From BOG-908 sp965199235 (GTDB lineage: Bacteria > Pseudomonadota > Alphaproteobacteria > Acetobacterales > Acetobacteraceae): a stretch of 64,000 bases of DNA. How positions within the stretch are numbered: position 1 is the stretch's first letter; each line of letters begins with the position of its first letter. The position numbers and the translations under genes are program-made. Below, piece after piece: positions 24,710 to 34,400 of the stretch. The DNA lies in NCBI GenBank assembly GCA_965199235.1, contig CBDAQU010000002.1, forward strand, positions 2,480,001 through 2,544,000. The letters are read 5' to 3'. The notes under the pieces are model-generated. The model was not told the origin of the DNA, ran no database searches, and worked only from the letters and a program-made list of their open reading frames with translations.

Positions 24710-26628
24710 GCTTTCGCCCCTGTTCGTTTCGCGAATCTCTTGCGTGGTTCGTTGCCCGCCGACCGCGCCAGGTTGAGCGCCAGCAAGGCCGCCAGCGCGT
24801 CGGCCTCGGAGATATCTGCAGGCCATCCATAGGCCGCTGCAACCGCCGCATCCAGGTCGGCATGCAGCACGTCCAGCCAGGCGCCTTCGGGTTTTCCGCG
24901 GGTATTGTATAGATTGGTCAGCGTGCGGGATTTCAGTTTCAGCGCAGCTTCGGAATTGCGGGGCACGATGCGGTGCGGAAGATGCAGCAGGATGTCGGGC
25001 ACACGATCGACCAGGTTTTCCGGATTTAACCAGCGGTCCCGTGCCTCGACCAGCGCGCGTGCGGCCATTGCGATGGCTTGAGCGTGCGAGTTGTCGGCGT
25101 AGGCGGCGGCTGGGATGTTGGGCGTTAGGTGTTCGGGAAAGGGATAGGTTTCGAAACAGGTCTGATTGTTGTAAGTAGGATCGTTACCAACTCCATGTCG
25201 GGACGCCATCTTTAACGACCACGACGCAGGCGTGCCGTCCGGCGCCAGCACCGCATCCCGGCATTCTATCGTATCAAGATTCCGCAACACCGGATCGCTC
25301 GGCGGCGGCACCGCGTTCCGCCGCGCCCACTGGATATGCCCGATCCACACGGATACGCGCGCCAGTTCCGCGGCAAACGGATTTATCTCGATGCCGCGCA
25401 CCGCCTCCGGCCCCACGCGCGCAAAAGCGCGCTGCAATCCCAGCGCCTCCGCTTCGATCCCCGCCAGATGCTCGATGTCTTGCAACGCCTGCATCGGCAT
25501 ATATAGAAAATTACTAGAGCCGCACGCAGGATCGAGCACACGTAATGCCACGAGCCGGTCCAGAAACACCTGGTAGATCGCCTGCGCCGTCTTGGCCCGT
25601 GCAGCGCGCCCGGCCAGCGCCGCCTCGATGGCGGCTCGCGCGCCCGCCCACTCGGCGCGCAACGGCCTCACGATTACCGGATCGATAATCAGGTCGATCT
25701 TTTCGCGGTTCGTGTAATGCGCGCCCAACTGGCTCCGCTTGCCAGGGTCGAGGCCGCGTTCGAACAGCGTGCCGAAAATGGTCACGTCGATATCGGCCCA
25801 GTCCAGCGACCGCACCGCCTGCAGCAGTCGCACATCCTTGGCACGCAGCGGCAGCGCTGCATCGTCCTCGAACAGCTCGCCGTTGAACCACGGCAAAGGC
25901 GTAAAATCGATCTCGCCGCCCTGCCGCGACAGCCCGTCGAACAGACGCCTGAAATACCCTTCCGAACGCGAGGGGTTTTTTGCCGCGACCACGAACAGCT
26001 TTTGCAGCAACCCGGCCGGCAGAAGCGACGCGTGGTCGGCAAATAGGCAGAACACGATGCGGTTGACGAATGCGCCACCGCCTGCGCCGGGTGCCCGCGG
26101 TCGCGCAAGCGTTGCGCCAGATCGGCGAATTTTTCCCGCCGCCTCCTCGGTCAGTCTCTGTCGCGTTTTGGCCGGGCGCAACCGCTCCGGCTCCGAAAAC
26201 ATGTTTATGAGCACCTTTCGGCGCAGCGGGTTCGCTATCTCAGCAAGCGTTACTGTGATCGTTTCGGAAACCGTGTTGGTCCAGGCGGTGCGGATGACGA
26301 TCGTGTCGATATCGGACACCACCAGCAGCGGCGGATTGTCCAGCGCCAGCGCGTAACGCTGCAACTGCACGAAGGCGGCGGAGAGGTCGGACCCCTTCTT
26401 CTTGTATTCCAGAGCGAAGCAGCCGCGCCGCCACACATCGGCGAAGCCGCGCCCACTTTCCGATTCCAGCACGCCCTTCTCGAGGGCGTAATCCACCCCG
26501 TCCGGGTCCGCCTCGTTGGGCGTCGGCTCGCCCAGCAGACGGCACAGATCGATGAAATGCTCCTGCACCGCCGCCCGCTCGTTGCGCGTATTGGCGGACC
26601 ATTTTTCGATAAACGACTCGGGCGTCAT
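24706..26628 (-). CDS. MmeI-like type IIL restriction-modification protein with an internal deletion (probably inactive methyltransferase)
   Basis: 640 aa. The N terminus is MmeI-like with the nuclease motif D-x9-ExK intact (D64, E74, K76; DVWRRGCFALEYK). A helical linker follows, then methyltransferase motif I as DPACGSSNF at 366-374 (usually DPACGSGNF). After LRNLDTIECRDAVLAPDGT the protein jumps at about residue 465 straight to SLKMASRHGVGNDPTY and the family C terminus (YPFPEHLTPN ... LTNLYNTRG). The catalytic NPPY/F motif IV and most of the core and target-recognition region are absent, in frame. MmeI itself is 919 aa. It is coupled to ecsC downstream. Confidence 0.8.
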   Translation of the reverse strand: MTPESFIEKWSANTRNERAAVQEHFIDLCRLLGEPTPNEADPDGVDYALEKGVLESESGRGFADVWRRGCFALEYKKKGSDLSAAFVQLQRYALALDNPPLLVVSDIDTIVIRTAWTNTVSETITVTLAEIANPLRRKVLINMFSEPERLRPAKTRQRLTEEAAGKIRRSGATLARPRAPGAGGGAFVNRIVFCLFADHASLLPAGLLQKLFVVAAKNPSRSEGYFRRLFDGLSRQGGEIDFTPLPWFNGELFEDDAALPLRAKDVRLLQAVRSLDWADIDVTIFGTLFERGLDPGKRSQLGAHYTNREKIDLIIDPVIVRPLRAEWAGARAAIEAALAGRAARAKTAQAIYQVFLDRLVALRVLDPACGSSNFLYMPMQALQDIEHLAGIEAEALGLQRAFARVGPEAVRGIEINPFAAELARVSVWIGHIQWARRNAVPPPSDPVLRNLDTIECRDAVLAPDGTPASWSLKMASRHGVGNDPTYNNQTCFETYPFPEHLTPNIPAAAYADNSHAQAIAMAARALVEARDRWLNPENLVDRVPDILLHLPHRIVPRNSEAALKLKSRTLTNLYNTRGKPEGAWLDVLHADLDAAVAAAYGWPADISEADALAALLALNLARSAGNEPRKRFAKRTGAKA

Positions 26629-26674
26629 AGCCCCATCATGCACGCCCGCCCCATCCCCATAAACCGCCCAGTTC

Positions 26675-26702
26675 GTAGGGTGGGTTGCTCGCAGCTCACC
26701 CT
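26675..26702. repeat. GGGTGGG-type hairpin, copy 3 (weak)
   Basis: GTAGGGTGGG then CTCACCCTC, related to 19717-19748 and 23824-23867 but with a different loop and imperfect arms. It lies in the divergent gap between the MmeI-like gene and the coupled pair at 26.8-28.2 kb. Confidence 0.4.
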
Positions 26703-26797
26703 CTTCCCCCAACACAAGCGTCGTCGTGTCACGCGTTCATCGATGGATAATCCTCCCGCCCCACGATACGATCAGCCGCCCGCCCACGGAGACCCAA

Positions 26798-27739
26798 GTG
26801 TCGCTCATGCTCACCCCGGAATGGGGTCCATACGCCGACCAGAACGAAGCCCGCACATGCCTTGCCCGCTTCGTCGACCGTGCCTGCGGACCCGACACCG
26901 GCATCGTCTGGACCGCCAACGGCAACCTCTACCCCTTCCGCGCCCCCAAACGCGACGGCGAAGGCATCGGCGCCATCTCCATCTTCGAATGGAACAAACC
27001 CCCACCCCCAGCCAAACCTCCCTCTGGCTTCCTGGCAAAGGTCCGCGCCTTTATTCGCGATGCCCTCGAAGCCCAAGGCAAAGCCGCCCTCCAGGAAAGC
27101 CAAGCCAGCCTCGCCATGAGCCAGGCAATGGGAAACGTCCTCAACCGCATGTTCACCGCCCACAAGGATGACGGGTTGGGCGTCGCGCTCGACGTTCTCT
27201 GCATTGCCTTGTCCGTCGCCCTAATGCCCACCGGACTCGGCGCGCTGGGATTTATAGGTCTTGTCGGGGGCGCTTTCCTACTGGGCACGGACGGCTACGC
27301 CTACGCCTTAGAACTGGGCGGCAACGACGAGGACGCCGACGATTTTAAGAAGCAAACCGAGCGATACAGGATCATCGCTACCGTTATGACGCTGCCCGAC
27401 GTTGCGTACGGCGGCATGAAGCTGGTCAAGGAGTTGGTCGAAATCAAACAACTGCGCGCTCTCGACCGCGTCACGGCTCAGGCTGCGACCAACATGAGTG
27501 CGCGGACCACAAATGCGTCTCGTGCAGAACGCCTTCATCAAATCGCTGACCGTGCCAATCTTCGCGCACAGATTCGTAGCCAGCAAATCGCGGCCGCTCT
27601 GAAGCTCGAAGCGAGCGGAAAAGTTGCCGGCGCCGGGTCGGTGGGCTTGCTCGTGCGAGAGGAGATCCAGACCGATGAGTCACAACTCCACCAGTTTCTA
27701 AGATATTTGCAGGTCCATTGCACAGCGGTGCATGGATGA
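26798..27739 (+). CDS. Unknown protein with a central membrane-hydrophobic region; candidate effector of a coupled pair
   Basis: 313 aa from GTG 26798, which has GGAGA at 26788-26792. The N-terminal ~75 residues are soluble (GPDTGIVWTANGNLYPFRAP). A Gln/Ala-rich helix follows, then a long hydrophobic Gly-rich stretch (residues ~130-175: CIALSVALMPTGLGALGFIG ...), and a charged C-terminal third with possible coiled coil (KELVEIKQLRALDRVTAQ, RLHQIADRANLRAQIRSQQI). The stop overlaps the next ATG (ATGA). This order, a membrane-inserting protein followed by a small multi-helix protein, is that of effector/immunity pairs. No named toxin domain is recognised. Confidence 0.55.
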   Translation: MSLMLTPEWGPYADQNEARTCLARFVDRACGPDTGIVWTANGNLYPFRAPKRDGEGIGAISIFEWNKPPPPAKPPSGFLAKVRAFIRDALEAQGKAALQESQASLAMSQAMGNVLNRMFTAHKDDGLGVALDVLCIALSVALMPTGLGALGFIGLVGGAFLLGTDGYAYALELGGNDEDADDFKKQTERYRIIATVMTLPDVAYGGMKLVKELVEIKQLRALDRVTAQAATNMSARTTNASRAERLHQIADRANLRAQIRSQQIAAALKLEASGKVAGAGSVGLLVREEIQTDESQLHQFLRYLQVHCTAVHG

Positions 27740-28182
27740 ACAGCCCGACGCTTGCCGATGCCACCCGCCCCAGCCCCGGTTATCTTTTGACCCTAGCGCT
27801 GGGGTGCGTAGGCTTGCCCTTCATGGGTATCGGCCTTGGCGGAGCTCTTATCGGACGTGCCGGTGGCGATCCAATCCGTGCGATGGATGTGGACGGAATT
27901 GTGATGTTCTTGCTTGCCTTCGCCATCGGATTTGCCATGCGCCTGATTTTCTGGCCCCCAGCACCCCCCGCGCTTCGACGCTTTGTTCGTGTCCTGATAT
28001 TCATCATTCTCGTTCTCGGCGCGGCCCTCTCGATTCTCGGGCTCGCACTAGCCTGGAACTTGCCCACAACGCTTCGCCACGCCTCGGCACCGATCTACTT
28101 CTCCGCCCTTGCCGTTCTGTGCCAGCCCGGAGCGGCACTATGGCTTATTCGCTACCGGAAGGAGGGTCTCGCCGTCACATGA
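27736..28182 (+). CDS. Four-helix membrane protein, candidate immunity partner
   Basis: 148 aa, about four transmembrane segments (YLLTLALGCVGLPFMGIGLGG; IVMFLLAFAIGFAMRLIF; VLIFIILVLGAALSILGLAL; IYFSALAVLCQPGAALWLI). ATG 27736 overlaps the upstream stop by 4 bp. Multi-pass partners are typical immunity proteins for membrane-active effectors, but the role is inferred from arrangement alone. Confidence 0.6.
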   Translation: MNSPTLADATRPSPGYLLTLALGCVGLPFMGIGLGGALIGRAGGDPIRAMDVDGIVMFLLAFAIGFAMRLIFWPPAPPALRRFVRVLIFIILVLGAALSILGLALAWNLPTTLRHASAPIYFSALAVLCQPGAALWLIRYRKEGLAVT

Positions 28183-28228
28183 CAGTGACCTTCGATGAAA
28201 GCAAAGACGCCAAACACGTCTCTTACGT

Positions 28229-29653
28229 TTGCGCAATCTGACATTGGTGAAATTCCACCTAGAAACACTGTCAAAAAAGATCGGCTTTCGCGACTCACTC
28301 CGATCCGCGCTTGGCGTTTTGATCATCCTCTATCTGCTATCCTCGGCATCCCTGATCGGCATTTCCCAACTGCTCGGCATCCCCGTCCTGCTGAGCGGCT
28401 CCGTGCTGCTGACCGCAAGCGTTCTTCTGCTCATCGCCGTCGAAATCCTGCGCCGCTACGTCCTGATCACACGAGCATCCGGTAAAGGCCACCATGCCGT
28501 CGCTTGCTTCCGCCGCCCTTACCGCCAGCCGGAGGTTCACCTGCCCCCCCCAACCGCACCGGCCGCCACCGCGTCAGGCAAGCTTGTCTTTGCCAACCAG
28601 TTGCGCGGCGTCTGCGTGCTGGCCGTCATGGTCGTCCACTACACGGTGGTGGTGCAGTTCCTGCGAAAGGACGTGGCCTGGGTCGTCGCCAGCCCCACGC
28701 TGAACACGCCGATCCCCAACATCCTCCCCTATGTCTATCCGTCCTGGCTGGACCTCGGAAAATTCGGCGTCGCCGCCTTCTTCCTCATCAGCGGCTTCGT
28801 CATCCCCTTCTCCCTCCGCGGCGCCACCAGAAGCACCTTCCTCCTCAGCCGCGCCCTGCGGATCTTCCCGACCTTCTGGGCATCGCTCCTCGCCCAATGG
28901 GTCGCCATCGCCGCCAGCGGCGCCTACTGGCACATCCCGCCCGCCTTCTCCGCCCGCGCCTACCTGCCCAATGCGCTTCTGATCGACAGCGCACTCACCC
29001 TACCCAGCGTCGATTGGGTAAGCTGGACCCTCTCGATCGAGGTCAAGTTCTACGTACTGGCAGCACTTCTCCGCCCGCTGATCCTGGCCCACCGCGTGTG
29101 GCCGCTCCTCGCCACCACCGCCGCCGCCCTGGCGCTCAACATCGGCGCGCATGCCGGCTGGATCGCCCTGCCGCCCGCGCTCGCCGCCGAGGCCATGTAT
29201 CTTGGCTACATCCAGATCGGCACCGCCTTCTACTACCGGTATCAATCCGCCATCTCGCGCCCCCAGCTCGCCGCCTGCGTCCTCGCCCTCTTTGCAGTCT
29301 TCCTGGTCAATTACGACCTGGGCCCCAGCCGGGTCGATTTCCGCTCGCTCCACACCGCCAGCTTCGGCCTCGCCATCCTGGTGTTCGCCGCCGGCTACGC
29401 GCTGCGCGCCCGCTTCCGCCCCCTGGGATTGCTCGACGCCATGGCAGCCATCAGCTACCCGCTCTACCTGGTCCACGCCGCCATCGGCTTCGCCATCATC
29501 AATTTCCTGATCATGGCCCGCCAAATCCCCTATCCGGCAGCAGCACTCCTGGCCGCCGCCGCCTGCATGCTCCTCGCCTGGCTCATCCACGCCTGGGTCG
29601 AAAACCCCACCATCCGCCTAGGCCACCGCCTCCGCGCAAATAGGCTGTGTTAA
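28229..29653 (+). CDS. Acyltransferase 3 family membrane protein (OafA/YrhL-like)
   Basis: 474 aa. Residues from about 118 match the acyltransferase-3 domain: FANQLRGVCVLAVMVVHYTVVVQF with the conserved His, FGVAAFFLISGFVIPFSLRG, SRALRIFPTFW, SWTLSIEVKFYVLAALLRP, then YPLYLVHA near the end. It O-acylates envelope or exopolysaccharide sugars in this family. The ~115-residue N-terminal extension has two extra helices and a Pro-rich linker. TTG 28229 is the farthest start; GTG 28247 is equally possible. Confidence 0.85.
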   Translation: MRNLTLVKFHLETLSKKIGFRDSLRSALGVLIILYLLSSASLIGISQLLGIPVLLSGSVLLTASVLLLIAVEILRRYVLITRASGKGHHAVACFRRPYRQPEVHLPPPTAPAATASGKLVFANQLRGVCVLAVMVVHYTVVVQFLRKDVAWVVASPTLNTPIPNILPYVYPSWLDLGKFGVAAFFLISGFVIPFSLRGATRSTFLLSRALRIFPTFWASLLAQWVAIAASGAYWHIPPAFSARAYLPNALLIDSALTLPSVDWVSWTLSIEVKFYVLAALLRPLILAHRVWPLLATTAAALALNIGAHAGWIALPPALAAEAMYLGYIQIGTAFYYRYQSAISRPQLAACVLALFAVFLVNYDLGPSRVDFRSLHTASFGLAILVFAAGYALRARFRPLGLLDAMAAISYPLYLVHAAIGFAIINFLIMARQIPYPAAALLAAAACMLLAWLIHAWVENPTIRLGHRLRANRLC

Positions 29654-29684
29654 CCAGGCACGATGCCTCGAAGCTTGCTCCCCG

Positions 29685-31340
29685 TCAGGCTTGCTGCCGC
29701 GCGAGCGCGCGCGCCCGGCGCTCGTCCTTCCTGCTGGTTCCGCTCGCTGCCTTGGCCGGTTTGCCACGCTTGAGCAGCAACGCACGGTAATCCTCCATGT
29801 CGCCCTCATAGGGCGACACCGTCCCGCCATCGACGATCCACAGCGTGTCGGCCACCAGCTCCACCAGATGCGGGTCGTGCGTGATCAACAGCACCGCGCC
29901 GGCAAACTCGTTGAGCGCGCGCACCAGCGCGTCGCAAGCGTCGATGTCCAGATGGTTGGTCGGCTCGTCCAGAATCAGCAGCTGCGGCGCGTCCCGCGTC
30001 GCCAGCGCCAGCAGAAGCCGCGCTCGCTCCCCGCCCGACAAGCTGCCGGTCGGCGTCAGCGCGCGGTCGCGGTCCAGGCCGAAGCGCGCAAGCTGGCTGC
30101 GCTGAACGGTGGCCGGCGCCTGCGGCAATGCGCGAGCGATGTGGTCCAACGCCGTCTCCCGCGGGTCGAGCTCGGCCTCCTGGTGCTGGGCGAAGTAGCC
30201 AACCCGCAGCTTGCCCGGCCGGCGCAACTGGCCGCCCGCCGGCTCCAGCCGCCCTGCCAGCAGCTTGGCAAAGGTGGACTTGCCGTTCCCGTTGGCCCCG
30301 AGCAGCGCAATCCTGTCGCCCATCTCGAAATTCATCCCGAGCGCGCTCAGCACCGGAGCGGCGCCGTAACCGACCGAAACCTGATCCAGCGACAGGATGG
30401 GAGGGGGCAGGGGTTTTGGCTCAGGGAAGGCAAAGCGGGTTGCCGCCTCCTCGATAACGCTCTCGATCACTGGAAGCTTTCCCAGCGCCCGGATCCTGCT
30501 CTGCGCCTGCCTCGCCTTGCTGGCGCTGGCACGGAAGCGGTCGACGAAGGACTGCATGTGGGCCCGCTGGGCCTGTATCTTCTCGGCCATCTTGGCCTGC
30601 TGCATCGCCTGTTCGGTGCGGATGCGAACGAACTCGTCGTAGCCGCCAGGCGTCAGGCTCAGCCGACGCTGGTCGAGATGGGCGATGAACTCCACGCTGC
30701 GGTTCAGCAGGCCCTGGTCGTGGCTGACCACCAGGGCGGCGCCGGCAAACCGGGCGAGCCAGCTTTCCAGCCAGAGCGTGGCTTCCAGGTCGAGGTGGTT
30801 GGTCGGCTCGTCCAGCAGCAGCAGGTCGGGTGCGGAGAACAGCACGGTGGCCAATGCCACCCGCATGCGCCAGCCGCCGGAAAACTCGTCCAACGAGCGC
30901 TGCTGCGCGTCCGCATCGAAGCCGAGTCCGGCCAGTATGGTGGCCGCCCGTGCAGGCGCCGAGAGCGCGTCGATGGCCTGCAGCCGCTCCCATACAGCCG
31001 ACACGCGCTCAGGCGGCACATGACCGTGTTCGGCGCGCTCCGCCTCGGCCAGAAGGCTCAGCCGCTCCTGATCGCCCTCCAGCACAGCATCCAGCAGCGA
31101 TTGCGGGCCGGACGGTGCGGTTTGCTTGACCTGTGCCATGCGCGCCCGGGCCGACAAGCGGATGTCGCCGCCGTCCAGACCCAATTCCCCGGCGATCGCC
31201 TTCAGCAGCGTCGATTTGCCCGCGCCGTTCCGCCCGACCAAGCCGATTCGGCGCCCTGCATCGACTGTCAGGTCAGCCCCTTCAAGCAGGATGCGGCCGC
31301 CCATGCGGAGGGTGACGCCTGACACGATGAGGAGGCTCAT
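29685..31340 (-). CDS. ABC-F family ATPase (YheS/Uup type)
   Basis: 551 aa with two tandem ATPase domains and no membrane helices. Domain 1: Walker A GRNGAGKS (36-43), signature FSGGWRMR, Walker B LLLLDEPTNHLD. Domain 2: GANGNGKS, LSGGERAR, LLILDEPTNHLD. The linker between them is basic and helical (AEKIQAQRAHMQSFVDRFRASASKARQAQSRI). ABC-F proteins act on the ribosome E site. ATG 31340 is the family start (MSLLIVSGVTLRMGG). Its 5' end faces the SNF2 gene divergently. Confidence 0.92.
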   Translation of the reverse strand: MSLLIVSGVTLRMGGRILLEGADLTVDAGRRIGLVGRNGAGKSTLLKAIAGELGLDGGDIRLSARARMAQVKQTAPSGPQSLLDAVLEGDQERLSLLAEAERAEHGHVPPERVSAVWERLQAIDALSAPARAATILAGLGFDADAQQRSLDEFSGGWRMRVALATVLFSAPDLLLLDEPTNHLDLEATLWLESWLARFAGAALVVSHDQGLLNRSVEFIAHLDQRRLSLTPGGYDEFVRIRTEQAMQQAKMAEKIQAQRAHMQSFVDRFRASASKARQAQSRIRALGKLPVIESVIEEAATRFAFPEPKPLPPPILSLDQVSVGYGAAPVLSALGMNFEMGDRIALLGANGNGKSTFAKLLAGRLEPAGGQLRRPGKLRVGYFAQHQEAELDPRETALDHIARALPQAPATVQRSQLARFGLDRDRALTPTGSLSGGERARLLLALATRDAPQLLILDEPTNHLDIDACDALVRALNEFAGAVLLITHDPHLVELVADTLWIVDGGTVSPYEGDMEDYRALLLKRGKPAKAASGTSRKDERRARALARQQA

Positions 31341-31451
31341 GCGCGTCGCGTACAGTGCAGTGCAGCAAAAAGGCAAGGCCGGTGGATGGTTCATGGTTGC
31401 GGCCATCGGCAATAGGCCGCAGAACACCCGGCCACCGTACGCGAGCCGCCC

Positions 31452-34400
31452 TTGCCCGTTCCGTTCTCCTCCGACGACCTCGGCCGTATCTTTGAGTCCC
31501 GCACCCTGACGAGGGGGCGGAGTCTGTTGCTGATCGGTGCCGTGGAGGTGTCCCTGGACGGGGAGACCATCATCGGCCGAGTCGACGACAAGGGCGTGCG
31601 CCGCACCGCCAGGATGACTCCGGTCGCCATGGGCAGGCGCGTGGTTTTCGAGAACCGCTGCACCTGCCGCATGGTGAACTGCCCACACCTCGCGGCCACC
31701 GCGTTTGCCGGGCTCGATCGTTTTCCAAACCTGCGTCGGGCGGAGCAGGCGACGTTCCTCGAAAACCTGCAAACCGCGCCTGCCCCCGAGAAACAGCGTC
31801 TGCTGATCAACCTGGAACCGGGGTCGGACCCGTATGCCTGCTTTGTGTCGCTGTCGCTGGTGGGGGAGCGCACCGCCCGGATCGAGGCCACGACGCCGGC
31901 CCGCGTGATCTCGGAGAAAATCGGCGGCGAGCCTGCCGTCGCGCTGGCCCACCTGTTGGGCGCCGGCGGCGAGTGCCGCATCGGCGTTCCCGCCAATCTG
32001 GTGGCACCCTTGGTCACGGCCTTGCTGCGGGTGGAGAACGCGCGGTGGTCGGCCACCGGCAAGCGGCTGGTAGCCGGGCCGGAGCGGGTTTTCGACGCGA
32101 GCCAGCCGCCACGGTTGCCGGCCCGATCGGCGGTTCTGATCGGCGACACCGGGCCATGGTATGTCGATGCCGCCAGCGGCGCGGTCGGGCGCATTAAGCT
32201 GCGCCAGCCGCGTGCCCCGGCGCCGCCGCCGATCACGCCACGTCCGCCGCGCCTCGGCCGCCAGAAAGGCGTCTCCACGCTGGTCGCCACCGAAAGCGAG
32301 CGCGCCATCGTCGAGCGTCCCGTCACTCCCGTGCTGCGGCTGCAGCGCATGCGTGCGCCGGACGATTTCGGCCGTCTTCAGCTGCTCGACGCCCTGATCC
32401 TGGACTTCGACTATGGCGGCACGCTGAGCGACGGCGACGACGAGCGGCAGTTCGTGCGCGTGGACGGTCCTGGCGGGCCGGGCTTCGTGCGTCGCAACGT
32501 GGAAGCGGAAGCCGCGGCACTGGACACGCTGCGCCAGGACGGCTTCATCCAGATGCGCGTCAACGACGGCAAGTCCGCGCGGGGAAGGCGCGTGTTCGTG
32601 TTCCGCGGCGAGGATGCCGGCGAACGCTGGCACCGTTTCGTGTTCGAACGCGTACCGGAGTTGGAGTCGCTCGGCTTCCGCAGCCTGATCGACAGGGATT
32701 TCGGTCCACGCATGGTGGAGCATGTCGGCCAGTGGGACCTACGCATCACCGACGTGGCCGTCAGCGCGGAGACCCCAGGTAACTTCTCGATGGATTTCGG
32801 CATCGAGGTGGACGGCATACGCGTCCCGCTGCTTCCGGTGCTGTCGAACCTGCTCGCACGCGGCGGGATGGAGGCGGCCCACGTCGTGGGCGAGCACCTG
32901 ATAACCACCTTGGAGGATGGCAGGGTCGTCAAGCTGCCTGCCGACCGCATCGCACGCATGCTGTCGATCATGGGCGACCTGATCGAGGCAGCTGATACGC
33001 GAGAGGACATGATCGTCCTGCCCGACGCCGAAGCGGCCACCGTGATCGAGTTGGAACAACTGCTCCTCACACGTTGGCAGGACGCTGGCAGGATCCACGC
33101 CTACACCGAGCGTTTCCGCGGCGATCCGGCAATCCCCCACGCCGCCGTGCCGTCAGCGTTCAAGGGCGACCTGCGGCCGTATCAGCAGCAGGGCGTAGAC
33201 TGGCTTCAGCATCTGATGGACAGCAAGTTGGGCGCGTTCCTGGCCGACGACATGGGCCTTGGCAAGACGGCGCAGACCATCGCGCACATCGCTGTCGAGC
33301 ACGCGAGCGGCCGCATGGTGCACCCCGTGCTTATTGTGGTGCCGACGAGCCTGATCGCGAACTGGACGTCGGAGCTGCGAAAATTTGCGCCCGGCCTGAA
33401 GTCGATAGTGCTGCACGGGTTGGATCGGCACCGCAAGCGTGAGCAGTTGGACCGTTTCGACGTTGTCATCACCACCTACACCGTCCTGACCCGCGACATC
33501 CTTGAGATGAAGGCGCGGGACTGGCACATTGTGGTGCTGGACGAGGCGCAGGCGATCAAGACGCCCGATGCGAAGGCGACAAAGGCGGTGTGCCAGTTGG
33601 ACACGCGCCAGCGCATCTGCCTGAGCGGCACGCCGATCGAGAACAATCTCGACGAGCTATGGTCGCAATTTGCCTTTCTGATGCCGGGCCTCCTGGGCGA
33701 CCGGCGCGGCTTCACCAAGCGCTTTCGCACCCCGATTGAGAAGAACGGTGACGAGCTTCGCCGCGTGCAACTGGTTCGCCGTATCAAGCCTTTTATCATG
33801 CGTCGCAAGAAGAGCGAGGTTGCTACCGAGCTGCCTCCCAAGCACACCATCCTGCGTAGGATCAACTTGGCGCCCGACCAGCGTGAGCTTTACGAGACGA
33901 TACGCGCGACGATGTACGAACGCGTTCGCGAGCAGGTCGCCGAGCGCAGCCTGGCGCAGAGCCGCATCGTGGTGCTCGATGCGCTGCTGAAATTGCGTCA
34001 GGCGTGCTGCGATCCGCGTCTGGTGAAGTTGCGCTCGGCGCGCGAGATCGAGAGTTCGAGCAAGCTGGACGACCTGCTCGAGATGATAAGCGAAATGCTC
34101 CCCGAGGGGCGGCGCATCCTGCTGTTCAGCCAATTCACTTCCATGCTCGACCTGATCAAGCCGCGCTTGCGCGAGGCGGGCATCGCGTTTGTTGAGTTGC
34201 GCGGCGACACCAGCGACCGCGGCGAGCCGGTGCGCAGCTTCGAGGCGGGCGAGGTGCCGCTATTCCTGATCAGCCTGAAGGCGGGCGGCCGCGGGCTGAA
34301 CCTGACCAGCGCTGACACGGTGATCCACTACGACCCGTGGTGGAATCCGGCAGTCGAGGACCAAGCGAGCGACCGCGCGCATCGGATCGGCCAGACCAAA

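Noticed and set aside
29685..32723. 1012-aa minus-strand ORF containing the ABC-F gene
   Set aside because: Only the part ending at 31340 is ABC-F; the upstream part is antisense to the SNF2 gene.
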